A DNA stretch of 8,124 bases from Bacillota bacterium (GTDB taxonomy: Bacteria; Bacillota; Clostridia; Christensenellales; CAG-138), in the NCBI GenBank assembly GCA_023393045.1, contig JAEWMV010000225.1:1-8124 (forward strand), given 5' to 3'. Under the pieces are notes generated by a model, which did not search any database, was not told where the DNA came from, and saw only the letters and a program-made list of their open reading frames with translations. This document shows, in pieces, positions 5,035 through 8,124 of the stretch. The number at the start of each line of letters is the position of its first letter. Position 1 is the stretch's first letter. The translations under genes were made by a program, and so were the position numbers.

Positions 5035-6026
5035 CAAACATGGTTACGCGGATCCGACGCGTCGGCGAATGCATTGCCCAGCGCGTAGAAGGATACCGTG
5101 ATAAGCGCCACCACAATCGCGGGGAATATCAGCTGATATTGCTGCGAGGGCACCATCATGACCCTGCGTCCCGCGTCGATAAGATTTCCGAGGGACGGCG
5201 TGCTCAGCGGAAGGCCCAGTCCGATGTAGGTGAGGAACACTTCGGAGCCGATGACGTCGGGAATCGAAAGCGCGCAGTCGAGCATGACGACGGAAATGAT
5301 CTGCGGCAAAAGGTTTTTGACAATCACGCGATGCGTCGGCGTGCCGAGGCATCGGGAGGCAAGGTTATACTCGCGGTCCCGGATGATGATGATCAGGTTC
5401 CTGATCCATTTCGCCATGCCGATCCACCCCGTCAGGCACATGACGAATATGAGCGTGCTCAGGCTCGGGCGCATGATATAGGTGATGAGCATGCGGATGA
5501 CCGTCGAGGGGATGTTATTGAGCACGTTGTAGATTTCCGTAAAAAACCTGTCGAGGGCGCGGATATAGCCCCAAAGCGCGCCGACGGTGATGCCCACAAC
5601 CGTGCTCATGAGCACCGAAACGAAGGCGATGATGAGCGTCGTCCTCGTGCCGTACCAGATGCGCGCCCAGAGGTCCTGCCCGAGCGAATTCGTGCCGAAC
5701 CAGAACTCCGCGTTGGGCGGGATGTTGACATATTGCCTGCCCGTTGCGGGGTCGAGGAAAATCTCCGTGGGGTCCTTCTGGCCGGGGAGATACGGCTGGA
5801 CGAGCACAAAGAGAATCAGCGCGATCAGCCCGTAGAGCAGCCACCTCGTCGCGCGGCGCTGCATGAACACCTTGAAGGTGCTTTTCCAATAAGAATAACC
5901 CGAGCTCGCGGTGGATTCAGCCTTGGCCGTGTCGAATTCGATAAAGCGGAAAAGGTTTTCTTCCTTCGCTCGCGCGCCGCCCGTAGCGGAGACGCCGGCT
6001 TTCGCTTCCGTGGTATTGATTTCCAT
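5034..6026 (-). CDS. Peptide ABC importer permease, OppC/DppC type
   Basis: This is one of the two membrane subunits forming the peptide channel. The 330-residue protein has a cytoplasmic N-terminal region of about 60 residues (OppC_N type), then a first helix near 62-80. A loop ends in the family hallmark GTNSLGQDLWARIWYGTR (111-128), after which come five further helices. The EAA coupling loop that docks on the ATPase is around 218-245 (SRCLGTP...VKNLLPQ), and the IGLGLPLSTPSLGNLI block is characteristic of OppC. The ATG at 6026 overlaps the TAA of the upstream permease gene by one base (TAATG), with GGAGGTG a few bases before it, so translation is probably coupled. The reading frame is open much further upstream (to 6449), but that part lies inside oppB in another frame and is not coding. 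Confidence 0.95.
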   Translation of the reverse strand: MEINTTEAKAGVSATGGARAKEENLFRFIEFDTAKAESTASSGYSYWKSTFKVFMQRRATRWLLYGLIALILFVLVQPYLPGQKDPTEIFLDPATGRQYVNIPPNAEFWFGTNSLGQDLWARIWYGTRTTLIIAFVSVLMSTVVGITVGALWGYIRALDRFFTEIYNVLNNIPSTVIRMLITYIMRPSLSTLIFVMCLTGWIGMAKWIRNLIIIIRDREYNLASRCLGTPTHRVIVKNLLPQIISVVMLDCALSIPDVIGSEVFLTYIGLGLPLSTPSLGNLIDAGRRVMMVPSQQYQLIFPAIVVALITVSFYALGNAFADASDPRNHV

Positions 6027-6976
6027 TATCGCCCACCTCCGCTCTTGGTGAATTTGATGCGCGGGTCGCAGAGCATCATCGCGAGGTCGCCCAGCAGCAT
6101 CCCGAAAACGCTCAGCGCCGCGTAGAAGAGCACAAGCGCTTGCACGAGCGTGTTGTCCTGCGCCTTGATGGCGTTGACGAGCAGCCCGCCCGTTCCGGGA
6201 ATCGAATAGAGCGATTCGATATAGAGCGAGCCTGCAATCGTGAACAATATGGCCGAGGGCAGGTTCTGCGCCATAGGCACAAAAGCATTCCGAAGCACAT
6301 GCTTGACCATGATCTGCTTGTTGTTGAAACCCTTTGCGCGGGCGAGCTTCACATAATCCTGATTGATCTGGTCCACCATGTAGCGCCGCGTCCACATCGC
6401 GTAGGCGGCGATGCCGCCCAGCGACATCGACACCGTGGGCAGTATCCATGTGATCAGCTTCGATTCATCGTAGAGCATGCTGATGTGCATCCATTGCGTT
6501 CCGGTAAACTGGATGAACAGATAATACACCGCCGAAGGCACCGCGTTGATGAACAGGATGAAGCTGTTGCCCAGCGTGTCGGGCACCTTGCCCTTATAGC
6601 GCGTCATCAGCACGCCGAGGCTCACGCCGAAGACGAGCGAAAGTATCAGCGACGCGACGCCAAAACGCAGCGAAGTGGAGATCTTCGGCTCTATGATGGA
6701 CCAAACCGGCTTGCCGGTGTAATAGCTGATTGATTTGCCGAAATCCAGCTTGACGAGCCCCTGGCAGTATTTTAAAAATTGAACGGGTATCGGGTCGAGC
6801 AGGCCGAGGCTTGCAAGCACCGCGTCCTTCTGCTCCTGACTCATTTTGTCGGAGCGGTCGCCGTAATAGCCCTCGACGGGCAGCAGGCGCATCAGGAAGA
6901 AGCATATCACCAATATGATCGCCAGTGAAAGCAGCGACCTTCCGACGCGTCCGAAGATGTACTTAATCAGCTCCAA
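6026..6976 (-). CDS. Peptide ABC importer permease, OppB/DppB type
   Basis: This is the partner permease of the importer. The 316-residue protein opens with an N-terminal helix (about 11-33), then the periplasm-side-type loop with LGLLDPIPVQFLKY and LDFGKSISYYTGKPV (56-91), typical of OppB. Five more helices follow (about 104-125, 134-158, 174-194, 237-257, 275-302). The EAA loop is DYVKLARAKGF...KHVLRNAFVP (207-234), followed by the family block ESLYSIPGTGGLL (254-266). The start is a TTG at 6976: an in-frame TGA lies five codons upstream, no ATG or GTG intervenes in frame, and GAGGGG (6990-6985) is eight bases away. The gene follows the binding-protein gene after a hairpin-bearing gap and overlaps the oppC-like gene by one base. 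Confidence 0.94.
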   Translation of the reverse strand: MELIKYIFGRVGRSLLSLAIILVICFFLMRLLPVEGYYGDRSDKMSQEQKDAVLASLGLLDPIPVQFLKYCQGLVKLDFGKSISYYTGKPVWSIIEPKISTSLRFGVASLILSLVFGVSLGVLMTRYKGKVPDTLGNSFILFINAVPSAVYYLFIQFTGTQWMHISMLYDESKLITWILPTVSMSLGGIAAYAMWTRRYMVDQINQDYVKLARAKGFNNKQIMVKHVLRNAFVPMAQNLPSAILFTIAGSLYIESLYSIPGTGGLLVNAIKAQDNTLVQALVLFYAALSVFGMLLGDLAMMLCDPRIKFTKSGGGR

Positions 6977-6980
6977 GTGC

Positions 6981-6990
6981 CATTCCCCTC
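6981..6990 (-). promoter_or_regulatory. Ribosome binding site of the oppB-like gene and an out-of-frame ATG
   Basis: GAGGGG (6990-6985) serves the TTG start at 6976 at an eight-base gap. An ATG at 6983-6981 lies between the two in another frame and would encode only six residues before TAA. It is one base from the ribosome site, too close for efficient use, which supports the TTG. Confidence 0.7.
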
Positions 6991-7016
6991 ACTTTGATGA
7001 ACTCATGGGGCACAGC

Positions 7017-7054
7017 GCAAACGGAGCGGGCCGCCGGACGGCCGCTCCATTTGC
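7017..7054 (-). other. Intercistronic hairpin between binding-protein and permease genes
   Basis: In the minus-strand transcript GCAAAU-GGAGCGG-CCG (7054-7039) pairs with CGG-CCGCUCC-GUUUGC (7033-7017), with one bulged base (7030), one G-U pair and a 5-base loop, about 16 bp in all. There is no T-tract after it, so it is not a standard terminator. In many binding-protein-dependent importers such hairpins protect the 3' end of the binding-protein mRNA or cause partial read-through, giving more binding protein than permease; that role is inferred here. Confidence 0.75.
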
Positions 7055-7102
7055 ACTGCGCTTATGTTCCGGGTTGCGATTTTCCGTAGATTCGGACCTG
7101 TA

Positions 7103-8124
7103 TCAGTAGTCCACGCCGGAAACGAGTCCCTGTGCGTTGAGTTCCGCGATCTTATCGGCCCTCTCCCGCTGCCAGAGCTCGTACTGCTTGTAGTATTCCT
7201 CGGTGTCGATGCCCTGCGTGTAGATGTACTGGTACTTATACCTGCCGTCGGACGCGCCGAAGGCGGCGTACTGGGATTCAAACGGCAGCAGCGAGGAGGC
7301 GATGTAGCCGGTGCCGCCGCGCATATAGGGCATTACCAGGCACTGCTCTTCCACCAGCCACTTTTCACACTCGGCAAGCGCTTTATAGCGCTTACTGAGA
7401 TCCACATATTCGCTGGCGGCTTCGTCAACCATCTGATCGTAAACGATGTCATAGTAGAACCTGCCGTCCTTGCCCTCTTTGGCGCCTTCAATAAACGTGT
7501 CGGAAACCTTGCTGTAACCTTCCGCCATGTAGATGAAGTTGGTGCGGTTCTGCACGATCGTGAACGGATCGGTGTAGGAAAGCGGGTCGAGATAGTCGGC
7601 CATCCACAGGGAGGGCATGATGCAGTAGTTGCCGGCGCGCATGGTGTTGTTGGAGTAGTCGGTATCTGCATAGGGCTCCAGTATCACGTCGATGTAGTCC
7701 GTGCCCAAGTCCCTCTCCCACTGCTGCTCAACCACCTGCGCGCGGTTCGCGTCAGAGCTGCCCGCGGAATCATAGGGCATGAATATCTTAATGGGGAAGG
7801 TGCAGCCCAGCGCGGTGAGCTCCTCTATCGCCTTGGCCTTGTAGGTGAGCGCCGTCTCCACGTTGTAAGTGTCGCCGTTGGCCAGATTAGCGAGCGCGTC
7901 GAGCTGCGTGTAATCCACGCCGTCAATGGAAATGAAGTCGGCGGGCGTCACGGTGTTCTGCAGATGCGCCTCGGCGTTGTTGGGGTCGACCGTCATGATG
8001 ACCGCGATCTTGTCGAAGGCGTAGAAAATGGATTTGCGGAAGTTGATGTTGTTGACGGCGAGCGTCCAGTTGTCGGGTTCATATTTTTCGTCGAAGTTCG
8101 GGAAGAAATTGAACATGTAATAAT
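7103..8124 (-). CDS. Extracellular peptide-binding protein, OppA/SBP_bac_5 family (C-terminal part, cut by window edge)
   Basis: This is the solute-binding lipoprotein that captures peptides outside the cell and delivers them to the permeases. About 340 C-terminal residues are visible, and the frame is open to the window edge, so the signal peptide and lipobox are not seen. The segment NNINFRKSIFYAFDK is the SBP_bac_5 motif that usually precedes the second lobe. Later come FPIKIFMPYDSAGSSDANRAQVVEQQWERDLG and the WMADYLDPLSYTDPF region that lines the peptide site in this family. Near the end, LSKRYKALAECEKWLVEEQCLVMPYM is the usual closing helix and strand. The chain ends at the TGA at 7105-7103. 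It is the first visible gene of the operon. The ligand (dipeptide, oligopeptide or another small molecule) cannot be told from this fragment. Confidence 0.92.
   Translation of the reverse strand, partial: YYMFNFFPNFDEKYEPDNWTLAVNNINFRKSIFYAFDKIAVIMTVDPNNAEAHLQNTVTPADFISIDGVDYTQLDALANLANGDTYNVETALTYKAKAIEELTALGCTFPIKIFMPYDSAGSSDANRAQVVEQQWERDLGTDYIDVILEPYADTDYSNNTMRAGNYCIMPSLWMADYLDPLSYTDPFTIVQNRTNFIYMAEGYSKVSDTFIEGAKEGKDGRFYYDIVYDQMVDEAASEYVDLSKRYKALAECEKWLVEEQCLVMPYMRGGTGYIASSLLPFESQYAAFGASDGRYKYQYIYTQGIDTEEYYKQYELWQRERADKIAELNAQGLVSGVDY

Noticed and set aside
5040..6125. 361-residue plus-strand frame opposite the permease genes
   Set aside because: It is highly charged and motif-free, antisense to a clear OppC-type permease.
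6027..6449. N-terminal extension of the oppC-like frame by 141 codons
   Set aside because: It lies inside the oppB-like gene in another frame; the true start is the ATG at 6026 with its own ribosome site and TAATG overlap.
1..8124. CRISPR arrays, toxin-antitoxin pairs, riboswitches, phage genes
   Set aside because: No regularly spaced repeats, paired small genes, conserved aptamer-like leaders or phage structural genes were seen on either strand.

Overview
The window looks like a chromosomal stretch of an anaerobic, low-to-moderate G+C Bacillota of the Clostridia type. The reasons are strong AGGAGG-type ribosome sites, TTG and GTG starts, consensus sigma-A promoters, a tRNA-Trp with an encoded CCA, and a peptide ABC operon whose proteins read like those of gut Clostridia. 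The genus cannot be fixed from the sequence. Core genes are G+C rich, while the block at about 1052-2321 (insertion sequence plus acetyltransferase) is visibly A+T richer and looks acquired.

Left part (1-1051). The first 273 codons of miaB, a tRNA methylthiotransferase, run leftwards off the window edge. Divergent from it is a single tRNA-Trp gene with a near-perfect promoter and its own intrinsic terminator. A 9-bp inverted repeat lies between the two transcription units and covers the -35 box of the tRNA promoter.

Accessory part (1052-2855). A complete IS200-type insertion sequence (tnpA only, no tnpB) begins directly after the T-tract of the tRNA terminator. It has a hairpin at each end and a 14-bp stem that hides the tnpA ribosome site. 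A GNAT acetyltransferase gene follows. Convergent to it is a gene for a five-helix membrane protein of unknown function, whose promoter carries a perfect 15-bp palindrome over the -10 box.

Right part (2931-8124, all minus strand). A peptide ABC importer operon is transcribed in the order oppA-like binding protein (truncated by the window edge), oppB-like permease, oppC-like permease, and a fused oppD-oppF ATPase, ending at an intrinsic terminator. Binding protein, two permeases and a double ATPase make a complete importer. The permease genes overlap by one base (TAATG), and an energetic hairpin without a T-tract separates the binding-protein gene from the permeases.

I do not see a convincing undescribed system. 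The points most worth a second look are the two operator-like palindromes, the insertion site of the IS200 element, the hidden tnpA ribosome site, and the fused ATPase in which the four cysteines expected in the OppD C-terminal motif are all replaced.
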